Assembly: GCF_009618275.1 (NCBI RefSeq)
Contig: NZ_WIAD01000009.1
Span: 1-64,000, forward strand
Length of the DNA: 64,000 nt
Direction of reading: 5' to 3'
Source of the DNA: Roseimaritima sediminicola
Lineage (GTDB): Bacteria; Planctomycetota; Planctomycetia; Pirellulales; Pirellulaceae
Shown here piece by piece: positions 41,519 through 49,533 of the stretch (position 1 is the first letter of the stretch; every line of letters starts with the position of its first letter). Position numbers and translations under genes: made by a program. The notes under the pieces were generated by a model. It was given only the letters and a program-made list of their open reading frames with translations, was not told the DNA's origin and did not search any database.

Positions 41519-42228
41519 GACTGGGGTCCTCCTTTGGGATTCAGCGATCCCTGATTGCGGTAACCGATGGGAGGCTGGGGCGTTCCGGCCTGGGAGTCGT
41601 GTCCGAAGGCTTCGGGCGGTCGCGAGCCGCTGGGGCCGGAGTAACTGGGGCCGGAGTAACTGGGGGCGCGGGTTTGGGCGGAACGCCGCGGCTGGGACGC
41701 TTTCAAAAACCGCATCGCGGCCAGTCCAGCCACAAACAATCCGCCGTAGACGACCTCAGGCCGCCGGCGGGTAAAGTCCTGCAGGTCGTTGACCAATTCG
41801 CCCACGTCCTTCGATTCCAGGGAGCTGCGGACCTGGTCCAACTGCTCGGCCGCGGCATCGACGTAGCTGGCGATCGAGTCGTGTTGCTCCTCGTGCAATT
41901 TGTCGGAAGCCTTGCGGATCGCACCGCTGAAGACGCCGATCTCTTCGGCCACGCGAGCTTTCTTTTCACGAGCGTACTGCGTGCCGGACTGCTTGGCTTT
42001 CTCGGCCGCTTCGGTGGCCTTCTGCCGCGCCGCCTCGGTGGCTTGGCGGGCCTGCTGTTTCAGTTCTTCGGCTTGCCGCTCCGCTTCGGACTTCGCCGAT
42101 TGAGCGGTCTGCTGTGCCCGCTGCTGTGCGTAGTCGGTACCTGTGTTCTCGTTGGTGTGCGACTGATGAGTCCGCGTTGTGGAAACGTCGGAGCGAACAT
42201 TCGCCGCACCGTCAGTTGTTTGAGCCAT
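41515..42228 (-). CDS. Coiled-coil, YtxH/apolipoprotein-like stress protein (237 aa)
   Basis: ATG 42228 is preceded by AAGGAG. A polar start (MAQTTDGAANVRSDVS) leads into about 110 residues of Ala/Gln/Lys/Glu-rich amphipathic helix (QRAQQTAQSAKSEAERQAEEL...ATEAAEKAKQS), a second helical block ending in LQDFTRRRPEVVYGGLFVAGLAAMRFLKAS (a membrane span) and a Pro/Ser/Gly tail with PSYSG repeated. It is first in the three-gene operon and matches proteins sometimes called nutrient-deprivation-induced. Confidence 0.72.
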   Translation of the reverse strand: MAQTTDGAANVRSDVSTTRTHQSHTNENTGTDYAQQRAQQTAQSAKSEAERQAEELKQQARQATEAARQKATEAAEKAKQSGTQYAREKKARVAEEIGVFSGAIRKASDKLHEEQHDSIASYVDAAAEQLDQVRSSLESKDVGELVNDLQDFTRRRPEVVYGGLFVAGLAAMRFLKASQPRRSAQTRAPSYSGPSYSGPSGSRPPEAFGHDSQAGTPQPPIGYRNQGSLNPKGGPQS

Positions 42229-42387
42229 ATCAAACTCCTTGGGGGCAAGTAGATGATTAACAACCAAACTCATACGCACGTGATGTGCCAAAGTCCGCAA
42301 ATACGCCGAGCAAAAGGCCGGCGGCGGCGTCTTGGAAAAGAGACAACGCGGCGATAGCATCCCCGCCGCAGACCCCGCGTACGGGAG

Positions 42388-43872
42388 CTAAGAAGCGATG
42401 AGGTCGTGGATGACCTGGCCGTGGACGTCGGTCAATCGGCGGTCGATGCCGTTGTGCCGGAACGTCAATCGCTCGTGGTCCAAGCCCAACAGATGCAACA
42501 CCGTGGCGTGGATGTCGTAGACTTCGGTCGGCCGCGAGCGGTCCAGCGGCTTGTACCCCCACTGGTCGCTTGGGCCGTATGTAACACCGGGTTTCACCCC
42601 GCCCCCGCACAACCAGTTGGTGAACACGTAGGGATTATGGTCGCGGCCTTTGCCACCCTGCGTCGAGGGCAAGCGACCGAACTCGGTCGTCCACAACACA
42701 ATCGTGTCCTCCAACAGACCGCGTTGGTCGAGGTCCTGGATCAGCGCGGCCGCTCCGTGCGCCATGCCGGCGGCCAATGGCCCGTGGTCGCGACCGACGT
42801 CTTCGTGGGAATCCCAATTGCGTCTGGGAAAGCCGTTGTCGTTGCCAGAAAACACCTGCACGAACCGCACGCCGCGTTCGATCAAGCGGCGAGCGATCAG
42901 GCAACGCTTGCCGAAATGATAGATCTCTTCGGACGCATTGATTTCGGATGGCCACGCCGCTGCCGCCCGGTCCAGCCCGTAAGCGTCCAGCACATACTGG
43001 GGTTCGGTGGAAAGGTCCAGCGCCTCGGGTGCAGCCAGTTGCATCTGAGCGGCCAGCTCATAGGAACGGATGCGAGCGTCCAGGCGAGCATCGTCGCGGC
43101 GCCGGTCGGCGTGCCGCCGATTCAACTGCCGCAGCACATCGCGGACATCGACCTCGCTGCGCGGGCTGATATAGTCGCCGTTCTGGTGCGGGCGCAGGTC
43201 GTTGATTGGATTGCGACGAGCCGGATGGATCACGGTCCCGGTGTGCTGCGAAGGCAAGAACGCCGCGTCCCAATTCTTCACGCCGTTGCTGGCCAAGCCG
43301 CGATGATCCGGCAACACGACAAACGTGGGCAGGTTCTCGCGAATCGAGCCGAGTCCGTAGCTGATCCAGCACCCCATTCCGGGAAAACCGGGCAAATTAA
43401 AACCCGTCGTTTGCAACAGCGTGCCCTGACTGTGCACCCCGGTCTTGCCCACCAGATTATGGACGAACGCCATCTTGTCGACGCACTGGCCGAGCGGGGC
43501 GACAATCTCGCTGAGCTGTTTTCCGCAGTCGCCATAGGGGGAAAAGTCCCAAACCGGCCGCTTCCAGGGACCGAGTCCTCCCTGGAACGCTTCGACCTTC
43601 TCGCCAAACTCCGCTGGCTTGCCGTCGTGCCGGATCAGTGCCGGCTTGTAATCGAACAAGTCGATGTGCGACGCTCCGCCGGCCATGAACAACTGGATCA
43701 CCCGCTTGGCCCGGGGCGGGTGATGCGGCTTGCCTGGGGCGGCACTGCCCCCGTCCGTGGCAGACGATTCCGAGGCGAACATCGCACCCAACGCCAGTGC
43801 ACCCAGGCCCTGACCACAGGACTGCAGCAGTTGGCGTCGTGACGGTGTCGTCGAAGGGACGGGGTCGTACAT
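42388..43872 (-). CDS. DUF1501 protein, Tat-exported (494 aa)
   Basis: A twin-arginine signal (SRRQLLQSCGQGLGALALG) starts the protein. The family motifs are present: RVIQLFMAGGASHIDLFDYKP, GCWISYGLGS, RFVQVFSGNDNGFPRRNWDSHEDV, DTIVLWTTEFGRLPSTQGGKGRDHNPYVFTNWLCGGGVKPGVTYGPSDQWGYK. DUF1501 is a sulfatase/alkaline-phosphatase-fold family that occurs almost always after a PSD1 (DUF1549-DUF1553) gene in planctomycetes, as here with a two-base gap. The function is unknown but is assumed to be in polymer breakdown at the cell surface. Confidence 0.93.
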   Translation of the reverse strand: MYDPVPSTTPSRRQLLQSCGQGLGALALGAMFASESSATDGGSAAPGKPHHPPRAKRVIQLFMAGGASHIDLFDYKPALIRHDGKPAEFGEKVEAFQGGLGPWKRPVWDFSPYGDCGKQLSEIVAPLGQCVDKMAFVHNLVGKTGVHSQGTLLQTTGFNLPGFPGMGCWISYGLGSIRENLPTFVVLPDHRGLASNGVKNWDAAFLPSQHTGTVIHPARRNPINDLRPHQNGDYISPRSEVDVRDVLRQLNRRHADRRRDDARLDARIRSYELAAQMQLAAPEALDLSTEPQYVLDAYGLDRAAAAWPSEINASEEIYHFGKRCLIARRLIERGVRFVQVFSGNDNGFPRRNWDSHEDVGRDHGPLAAGMAHGAAALIQDLDQRGLLEDTIVLWTTEFGRLPSTQGGKGRDHNPYVFTNWLCGGGVKPGVTYGPSDQWGYKPLDRSRPTEVYDIHATVLHLLGLDHERLTFRHNGIDRRLTDVHGQVIHDLIAS

Positions 43873-43874
43873 GG

Positions 43875-46800
43875 CTAATCGACGAAGCTGAATTCGTTAA
43901 GGTTAAACATCAACCGGCAGGCGTTGGCCAGGCCGTGCTGACGAGCGACATCCACAATAGCGATCTGTTCCGCTTTGTCCGGCGGTCGTCCGATGGCTTC
44001 GCGGAATCCGGCTCGCACCTGATCCGCCAACCGCTCGTGTTGTCGCTGGAGCTTTGCCGCAAAGTGGTCCGCCATGGTGACCATCAATCCACTGTTCAAC
44101 ATCGCCAGTGCCTGCAGCGGCGTGACACTTTGATTCCGCCGACCGACCAGGATCGATGGGTCCGCACAGTCCAGGGTGGTCATGAACGGTTCCAACTGCG
44201 AGCGGACCACGAACCGATACACCGACCGTCGCTGCGTTGCGGGATCATTGGGATCGTGCAAGTGGTATTCGTAGTGCGGCGAATGCTCGGGATGCTTGAG
44301 GACGAAGTTGCGAAAGCCGGGGCCGTACATCGACAGATTCAGTTTTCCGCTGACCAACAATACGCTGTCTCGCACGGCTTCCGCATCCAGTTTGCGCCGC
44401 GGCATGGCCCACAGCAAACGGTTCTCCGCATCGACGTCGTGGGCGCGGGCGGCAAGCGATTCGCGAGGCCGCGAGGCTTGTCGCCACGTCGCACTGCACA
44501 AAATCAATCGGTGCAGCTGCTTCAAGGACTGGCCGGAATCGCGAAAGCGGATCGCCAGATGGTCCAGCAATTCCGGATGGCTGGGCACTCCGCCCATGCG
44601 GCCAAAGTCATTAGGAGTTTCCACTAGGCCGCGGCCAAAGTGGTACTGCCACACACGATTGACGATGTTTCGCCAGGTGACCGGATTCTCCGCATCGCTC
44701 AGCCACCGCGCCAGGGCCGCTCGCCGGTCGGCTTCGCTGTGCGACGCTTCGAGCCTGAAGTGTTGATCCAACCCCAGCACGCTCAGAGCCCCCGGCGTGA
44801 CAACCTGGGCGGGCTGCCGCACGTCGCCACGGATCAATAGATGAATCGGGCGTGGCCGGCCGCCTGCCGCTCCGGTCCCTTTGAAATTTCCCGAACCGGT
44901 GAACACGGTTCCGGCATACACCTTCGACGGTTCGGGCAACGCGGCCAGCCGCTGCTGCTGCGTTTGCAAGCGTTGCTTGGCCTGCCGCATCCGCTCGCGT
45001 TCTTCGGAAGTCATCGCCGCGAGGATCCGCTGGTCGCGCTGCCGCCGTAGGGCATCGGGATCGCCGGCCGCGCGCGGATACTCTCCGTCGGTCAGATTCG
45101 CACGCTGCCAACGCGGTGCCGCTTCGATCGAATCCAATGACGTCACCGCGCCGCCGGCGGCTCGATTGCGGCCTGCTGTGTCCAGCACCTTCACTTCCGC
45201 CAGGGCAAAGATGAAGTCGTTCTGACGCGGGGCGAGCTTGGTGGCCGTGATCCGCACATAGCGAGCCGCTTGCCCGTCCACGTCGTAAACGACTTCGGCG
45301 AGCCCTGGGTTTGCAAAATCCGCAGCGGTCTGGTCGGCGATCGTGGTCACCGCAGCGGAGTCGCGAAAGTCTTCGTCATTGCTGGCCTGAACACGAAACC
45401 GCATGGGGAACCCAAATCCCGCGCCGATACCGTTGAAGTCATCCTTGCAGGGATGCAGAACGATTTGCCGGAGCGGCTGTGGCTGGCCAAGATCGATTTG
45501 AACCCATTTGGTCGCGGTCTGCTCGGGGGCGATGCTGCTGTGGTAGCCAAACGCCGGACCGAAGTTGTCCTGTTTGGCTTTGGCAATGGCTTCGTCGAGT
45601 GTGGTTAATTCGGCGGCGATGCGGCCACTGGCCCGCTGTCGCAGGGAGTCGATTTTCTGCTGCTCGGCAGCGATCCCTTGCGTCAGCGTCTGTCGTTGCT
45701 CATGCACCAAAGGGTCTCGATCATACGTGCGGTCGGCTCGATCGATCGCGGCAAAGACGGCGTGCAACTGGTAATAATCGCGCTGCGTGATCGGATCGAA
45801 TTTATGGTTGTGGCACTGAGCACAACCGACCGTCAGGCCCATAAAGGACTGCATCGTCGTCCGCACCATGTCGTCGCGATCCAGGTGGCGAGCGATCTGG
45901 CCATCGATCTTTTCCTCGCTCACCTCCGCGTGCCCCACGAAATCCCATGGGCCGGCGGCCAGGAATCCGAGGGCTTCGTTGCCGTCGCGAGCATGGGGAT
46001 AAAACGCGTCCCCGGCGATCTGCTCACGCAGGAAGCGTGACCAGGGTTTATCTTGATTCATCGAGCGGATGACGTAATCACGATACGGCCAGGCGTGGGG
46101 ACGAGGCTTGTCCTTGTCGTAGCCATGGGTGTCGCCATAGTGGACCACGTCCAACCAATGCCGCGCCCAGCGTTCGCCGTAGCGAGGCGAGGCCAGCAAG
46201 TGGTCGACCAGCCGTTCATAGGCGTCGGGCCGCGGGTCGCGGACAAAGCGTTCGACCGCTTGCGGGCTGGGCGGCAAGCCGAGCAGATCAAAGTACAGCC
46301 GCCGGATCAGGGTCCGCCGATCGGCTTCGGGTGCCGGCCTCAGGTCCGCCGCCAGCAAGCGGCGAAGCACAAAGCGATCGATCGCGTTGCGAGGCCAACT
46401 GGTCAGGTCGGGGTCCGTGGCCGCGACCTCTGGGACGGCGACCGGTTGTAGTCGGCGCAGCGACCACCAAGAACGATCCTGCAGGTGGCTTTCCACCACT
46501 TGGCGTCCCTCCGGCCATTTCGCCCCCTCGGCGATCCAGGCTTCCAGCACCGCGACCTGCTGGTCCGTCAGCGGCTTGCCCTCGGGAGGCATGTAGGCGG
46601 CGGGGCCGCGGACATAATCCAACAGGATGCTGTCGTCGGGCTGACCGGCAACGATCACCGCTCCGGACTCGCCACCAGCCAGGGCGTGCTGGCGCGAGGA
46701 CAGCGACAAACCGCCCTCGGTGATATTGGCGTTGTGACACGTCACGCAGTGCGAGCCAAAGATCGCCGCGACTTGCTCGAAGCGGTCCTCATTGGCAGCG

Positions 46801-46970
46801 GAGGGCGAGGTTACCGGCGACGGCGGATCGGCCGCGGCAAGGCCTGCCAGGAGGAAGGCCGAAAGCGTTCCGGCCAGGGTGCGGCAACCGCGCCAGAAGC
46901 GACGGCGTATTGCGGTCGGCCGCTGGTTCCGCGCGTTTCGGAGTATCGGTCGAAGCTTATCCTTGTACAT
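43875..46970 (-). CDS. PSCyt1-DUF1549-DUF1553 protein with discoidin insert (1031 aa)
   Basis: After a basic signal region, the PSCyt1 cytochrome-like domain carries the haem motif CVTCH (near residue 75) and MPPEGKPLTDQQVAVLEAWI. DUF1549 follows (LTSWPRNAIDRFVLRRLLA...RRLYFDLLGLPPSPQAVERFV...RYGERWARHWLDVVHYGD). An F5/8 type C-like domain is inserted near 475-600 (TKWVQIDLGQPQPLRQIVLHP...ARYVRITATKLAP), and then DUF1553 (RRAALARWLSDAENPVTWRNIVNRVWQYHFGRGLVETPNDFG...). The pair with DUF1501 forms the standard planctomycete module; the sugar-binding insert suggests attachment to a glycan. Confidence 0.92.
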   Translation of the reverse strand: MYKDKLRPILRNARNQRPTAIRRRFWRGCRTLAGTLSAFLLAGLAAADPPSPVTSPSAANEDRFEQVAAIFGSHCVTCHNANITEGGLSLSSRQHALAGGESGAVIVAGQPDDSILLDYVRGPAAYMPPEGKPLTDQQVAVLEAWIAEGAKWPEGRQVVESHLQDRSWWSLRRLQPVAVPEVAATDPDLTSWPRNAIDRFVLRRLLAADLRPAPEADRRTLIRRLYFDLLGLPPSPQAVERFVRDPRPDAYERLVDHLLASPRYGERWARHWLDVVHYGDTHGYDKDKPRPHAWPYRDYVIRSMNQDKPWSRFLREQIAGDAFYPHARDGNEALGFLAAGPWDFVGHAEVSEEKIDGQIARHLDRDDMVRTTMQSFMGLTVGCAQCHNHKFDPITQRDYYQLHAVFAAIDRADRTYDRDPLVHEQRQTLTQGIAAEQQKIDSLRQRASGRIAAELTTLDEAIAKAKQDNFGPAFGYHSSIAPEQTATKWVQIDLGQPQPLRQIVLHPCKDDFNGIGAGFGFPMRFRVQASNDEDFRDSAAVTTIADQTAADFANPGLAEVVYDVDGQAARYVRITATKLAPRQNDFIFALAEVKVLDTAGRNRAAGGAVTSLDSIEAAPRWQRANLTDGEYPRAAGDPDALRRQRDQRILAAMTSEERERMRQAKQRLQTQQQRLAALPEPSKVYAGTVFTGSGNFKGTGAAGGRPRPIHLLIRGDVRQPAQVVTPGALSVLGLDQHFRLEASHSEADRRAALARWLSDAENPVTWRNIVNRVWQYHFGRGLVETPNDFGRMGGVPSHPELLDHLAIRFRDSGQSLKQLHRLILCSATWRQASRPRESLAARAHDVDAENRLLWAMPRRKLDAEAVRDSVLLVSGKLNLSMYGPGFRNFVLKHPEHSPHYEYHLHDPNDPATQRRSVYRFVVRSQLEPFMTTLDCADPSILVGRRNQSVTPLQALAMLNSGLMVTMADHFAAKLQRQHERLADQVRAGFREAIGRPPDKAEQIAIVDVARQHGLANACRLMFNLNEFSFVD

Positions 46971-47220
46971 AAGCCCCTTATCTTAGCCTACCAATTCGCC
47001 CGTAGCTGAACTCGCCAGAGTTTGGTCCGTCCGCGTCACCGCCTCCAAAGTCTGGCGACAACATCGTGTCGCATTCTATCCTCGACAACCGGCTTTGCGG
47101 AGCGACAATGGCCCTTGCAGGCCGGATGTGGTCGCCCGGAGCGCCGCATGTCGCAGTTTGTTCCGCCGGGCCGGTTGGCCGGCCATTCCTATTAATTCCC
47201 CACAGCTTTTCGATCCCCGC

Positions 47221-48984
47221 ATGAGTTCGGCTCCTTCCTCGATGTTTGCCGCTACAGAAACCCTCGGCTCGCACCTGCAAAGCTCCGGCGTGCAGTTGCA
47301 TTTGAACCTGGTCGACATCACGGTGGCCGTGGTCTATCTGATCGGCATTGTGCTGATCGGCTTGCTGGCCGCCTGGCGTCACAAGAAGAAGCAGGGGGCG
47401 GCCGAGGAATATTTTCTGGCCGGCAAAAGCCTCGGCTGGGCGAGCATCGGGCTGGCCCTGTTTGCCACGAATATATCCACGTTGCATCTGGTCAGTCTGG
47501 CTCAGAACGGTTTCGATACCGGGCTGTTGAACGGTAACTTCGAATGGATGGCGGGTTTCACGCTGGTCCTGTTGGGCTTGTTCTTCGCGCCGTTTTACAT
47601 TCGCACGGGCATCGCCACGCTGCCCGATTTTCTCGAGCGTCGTTACAACCGCGTCTCTCGCGACTGCTTGGCGTTCGTCTCCATCCTGACGGCCATCGTG
47701 ATCCACATCGCATTCGCCCTGCTGACCGGCGGGATCATTCTCGAGGAACTGCTCGAGGTGCCCATGATGTACAGCATCGTGGTCCTCTGCGTGCTGACCG
47801 GCATCTACACGATCACCGGCGGACTGCTGGCCGTGGTGGTTACCGAGTCGATCCAGACGATCGTCCTGTTGCTCGGTGCGGCGATCATCACGGGGATCGC
47901 CTTCTGGCAGTTGGGCGGTCCGACCGAATCGCCGGGCGGCTGGGACGGCTGGGAGAACCTGGTCCAGATCCTCGACGCGGAAGACCAGCAACAGAAACTT
48001 TCCATGCTGCGGCCCCACGGCGACCCCGACGGCATGCCTTGGTATGCGATCCTGCTGGGATATCCGGTACTGGGGATCTGGTACTGGTGCGCCGACCAGA
48101 CGATCGTCCAGCGTGTCCTGGGTGCCAAGGACGAAGACCACGCTCGCCAGGGTCCCATCTTTGCCGGCGTCCTGAAGATTCTGCCCGTATTCCTGTTCGT
48201 CCTTCCGGGGCTGCTGGCATGGGCCCTGCATCAGGACGGGCGGCTTGATCTATCGATGATCACGGTCGACGGCGAGGTCCAGTCCAAGGGCGTGTACGCC
48301 AGCATGATTACCGAACTGCTGCCGATGGGCCTGCGAGGCGTGTTGGTCGCCGCGCTGATGGCGGCGTTGATGAGCACGGTTTCCGGGGCGTTGAATTCGA
48401 TCTCGACCCTGGCCAGCTACGACATCGTCAAACGTTTTCGGCCCGACATCAATGACGAACGGTTGGTCCTGATCGGACGCGTCTCGGCGGCGGTCGCTCT
48501 GGTCGTGGCCGTCGCGCTGGTCCCCGCCCTGAACATGTTCGAAAGCATCTTCAATGGGATGGCGAACATCATCTCGCACATCGCACCGCCGATCACCGCC
48601 GTGCTGGTCCTGGGCGTTTTCTGGCGACGGGCAAGCGCCCGAGCCGCTGCGGCGACGCTGATCATCGGTTCGGTGCTGGGGATCGTCGTCTTCACCATCA
48701 ACACCCTGTTTCCCAAAGGCGAGCTCAGTCAATTGCCCGGCGGATTCATGATGATGGCGTTCTACCTGCTGGTGGTGTGTATGCTGATACAGGTCGTGTT
48801 GAGCTTCCTCTTGCCCGATGCGCCGCTGGCGAAGGATCAAACGGAACTGAAGGGGGCTCGTCTGGCTTGGACGACGCCACTGGAGCCGCTGACGATCCCG
48901 GGCAAAAGTCGCGCCGGCGATCCTCGGCTGCTGAGCGTGCTGTTGATCGTCACGATGGTCATCCTTTACGGGATTTTTCGATGA
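47221..48984 (+). CDS. Sodium:solute symporter, SSS family (587 aa)
   Basis: ATG 47221 is chosen within a longer open frame. The product has about 14 transmembrane spans beginning with LVDITVAVVYLIGIVLIGLLAAW, the family loop EEYFLAGKSLGWASIGLALFATNIS with the sodium-site Ser/Asn, and GVLVAALMAALMSTVSGALNSISTLASYDIVKRF, the helix 8 motif of SSS transporters. Related proteins carry sugars or sialic acids. It is likely the importer for products of the glycan locus to its right. It overlaps the damaged beta-helix gene by four bases. Confidence 0.88.
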   Translation: MSSAPSSMFAATETLGSHLQSSGVQLHLNLVDITVAVVYLIGIVLIGLLAAWRHKKKQGAAEEYFLAGKSLGWASIGLALFATNISTLHLVSLAQNGFDTGLLNGNFEWMAGFTLVLLGLFFAPFYIRTGIATLPDFLERRYNRVSRDCLAFVSILTAIVIHIAFALLTGGIILEELLEVPMMYSIVVLCVLTGIYTITGGLLAVVVTESIQTIVLLLGAAIITGIAFWQLGGPTESPGGWDGWENLVQILDAEDQQQKLSMLRPHGDPDGMPWYAILLGYPVLGIWYWCADQTIVQRVLGAKDEDHARQGPIFAGVLKILPVFLFVLPGLLAWALHQDGRLDLSMITVDGEVQSKGVYASMITELLPMGLRGVLVAALMAALMSTVSGALNSISTLASYDIVKRFRPDINDERLVLIGRVSAAVALVVAVALVPALNMFESIFNGMANIISHIAPPITAVLVLGVFWRRASARAAAATLIIGSVLGIVVFTINTLFPKGELSQLPGGFMMMAFYLLVVCMLIQVVLSFLLPDAPLAKDQTELKGARLAWTTPLEPLTIPGKSRAGDPRLLSVLLIVTMVILYGIFR

Positions 48985-49190
48985 TGCACCATGAGTCCCG
49001 CCCCGGGCCTGCGAGCCTGACCTTTCCGCGGCGCGGGCGCGGGTTGGTTCGTGGCTTTAACAGCACGCTTGCGGCGGCGTGTTGGTGTGTCTTCGTCCTG
49101 CTGACCACCGACGCCCTCGCGGCTGAACCGGAGGCGAATTTTTATGTTTCGCCAAGCGGTTCGGATGCTTGGTCAGCAATGACACGCTGA
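48981..49190 (+). pseudogene. Beta-helix protein, truncated after its N-terminus
   Basis: ATGA-coupled to the symporter. It encodes MMHHESRPGPASL..., a signal-like stretch (STLAAACWCVFVLLTTDALAA) and ANFYVSPSGSDAWS, the opening of right-handed parallel beta-helix (pectate-lyase-like) proteins. Then the frame meets a stop after only 69 codons, at the join with sulfatase sequence near 49165. The bulk of the protein was deleted. Confidence 0.7.
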
Positions 49191-49384
49191 CCGAGTTCCA
49201 ACTGTACGAGATCCAGAAAGACTGGAAAGAAGAACACGACCTGGCGGCCACCATGCCGGAGAAGACCACAGCGATGAAGCGGCGGATGCTGGAAGTCTGG
49301 CGAGAAAGCGAATCTGAAGGTCCGGACCACTGGTGGAAAGACGAACGACAGCCGCCGTCACGAGGCGGTACGCTGAATTACTAA
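49165..49384 (+). pseudogene. Sulfatase C-terminal fragment joined to the truncated beta-helix gene
   Basis: In a different frame from the beta-helix start, this reads VSNDTLTEFQLYEIQKDWKEEHDLAATMPEKTTAMKRRMLEVW to a stop at 49384. The LYxxxxDWKEEHDLAAxMPEK pattern is the end of a sulfatase. A deletion running from within the beta-helix gene into a sulfatase gene explains the arrangement. Confidence 0.75.
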
Positions 49385-49533
49385 GCACTCGACGCACGTC
49401 CCCCCGCGTCAGCGGCATTTGGATTTAGTGAGCCGTTTAGACGCTAGCCTCGGTTTCGGCACCGCAAACCGGGACTATCGCCCAAACGGCTCACACAAGC
49501 CGTCAGCGGCAGGATAGTTTTTGGAGATAGACC

